In this document: positions 6,439 to 6,608 of the stretch, in pieces | Layout: each line of letters opens with the position of its first letter | Position numbering within the stretch: position 1 is the first letter of the stretch | From: an uncultured Actinomycetes bacterium | GTDB taxonomy: Bacteria > Actinomycetota > Acidimicrobiia > Acidimicrobiales > RAAP-2 | DNA length: 6,608 bases | Assembly (NCBI GenBank): GCA_903854175.1 | Contig: CAINVQ010000181.1 | Location: 1 to 6,608 of the forward strand | Direction: 5' to 3' | Translations under genes and position numbers: made by a program | The notes under the pieces: model-generated | Databases searched by the model: none | Seen by the model: only the letters and a program-made list of their open reading frames with translations | What the model was told of the DNA's origin: nothing

Positions 6439-6608
6439 ATGCAAGTTCCAAAGAGGAAGACCAGTAAAGCCAAGGGGCGCTCACGCCAAGCTGCTGCATG
6501 GCGTCTCGACCGTCCTTCACGCTCTGTATGCCCTCAGTGTGCAACTTCTAAGTTGCCACACATCGTGTGCCCTAACTGCGGTTGGTACAAGGGTCGCGTA
6601 GCAAGATC
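6439..6608 (+). CDS. rpmF: 50S ribosomal protein L32 (bL32), zinc-binding form, 3' end cut by window
   Basis: This is a structural protein of the large ribosomal subunit. Fifty-six complete codons are visible, plus two bases of the next; the family is usually 55-65 residues, so nearly all of it is present. It begins MQVPKRKTSKAKGRSRQA, close to the typical MAVPKRKTS start, and carries the zinc ribbon CPQC (31-34) and CPNC (44-47) with KLPHIVC between and GWYKGR after it. A weak purine-rich ribosome-binding stretch (AAAGAGA, 6426-6432) lies 6 nt before the ATG. It follows the DUF177 gene by 34 nt, the classic yceD-rpmF arrangement. Another open frame beginning at 6401 overlaps it but has no recognisable features. 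Confidence 0.96.
   Translation, partial: MQVPKRKTSKAKGRSRQAAAWRLDRPSRSVCPQCATSKLPHIVCPNCGWYKGRVAR

Noticed and set aside
6401..6601. Plus-strand open frame starting at the yceD stop
   Set aside because: It runs out of frame over rpmF, whose L32 sequence is unmistakable.
1..6608. Mobile elements, CRISPR, tRNA or defence genes
   Set aside because: No repeat arrays, transposase motifs, tRNA-like cloverleaf or defence-type genes were seen; all substantial coding space belongs to housekeeping genes.

Overview
This is a compact housekeeping stretch from an actinobacterium (Actinomycetota). The gene order, a SepIVA-type coiled-coil gene, GTG starts and the wording of the CoaD and FakA motifs all point there. 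The base composition looks intermediate rather than strongly GC-rich, and the CoaD signature resembles what I recall from Acidimicrobiia and related aquatic lineages. That finer placement is inference and should be tested with a marker-gene tree.

Layout: one gene, rpmB (ribosomal protein L28), lies on the minus strand at the left edge, with a probable terminator stem beyond its stop. A divergent promoter region of about 80 bp separates it from seven plus-strand genes that fill the rest: a FakA-type DAK2 kinase, recG, rsmD, coaD, a SepIVA/DivIVA-like coiled-coil gene, a DUF177/YceD gene and rpmF (ribosomal protein L32, cut by the window end). Junctions are tight: GTGA overlap (fakA/recG), 26-nt gap (recG/rsmD), ATGA overlap (rsmD/coaD), TAATG overlap (coaD/coiled-coil gene), 5-nt gap, then 34-nt gap before rpmF. 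This looks like one transcription unit with translational coupling, possibly with an internal start near rsmD.

The genes serve growth: ribosome parts and maturation (L28, L32, RsmD, the rRNA-linked YceD family), coenzyme A and fatty-acid activation (CoaD, FakA), replication-fork rescue (RecG) and septal or cell-wall growth (SepIVA-like). In many bacteria DUF177 and rpmF are followed by rnc or plsX/acpP, so the unit probably continues past the right edge.

I found no mobile element, CRISPR array, tRNA, rRNA or phage gene, and no evidence of a new multi-gene system. No stretch longer than 300 bases lacks a gene. The points most worth a second look are small: a stem-loop that contains the rsmD start codon, overlapping divergent promoter elements with an apparently leaderless fakA start, and residue changes in FakA and CoaD.
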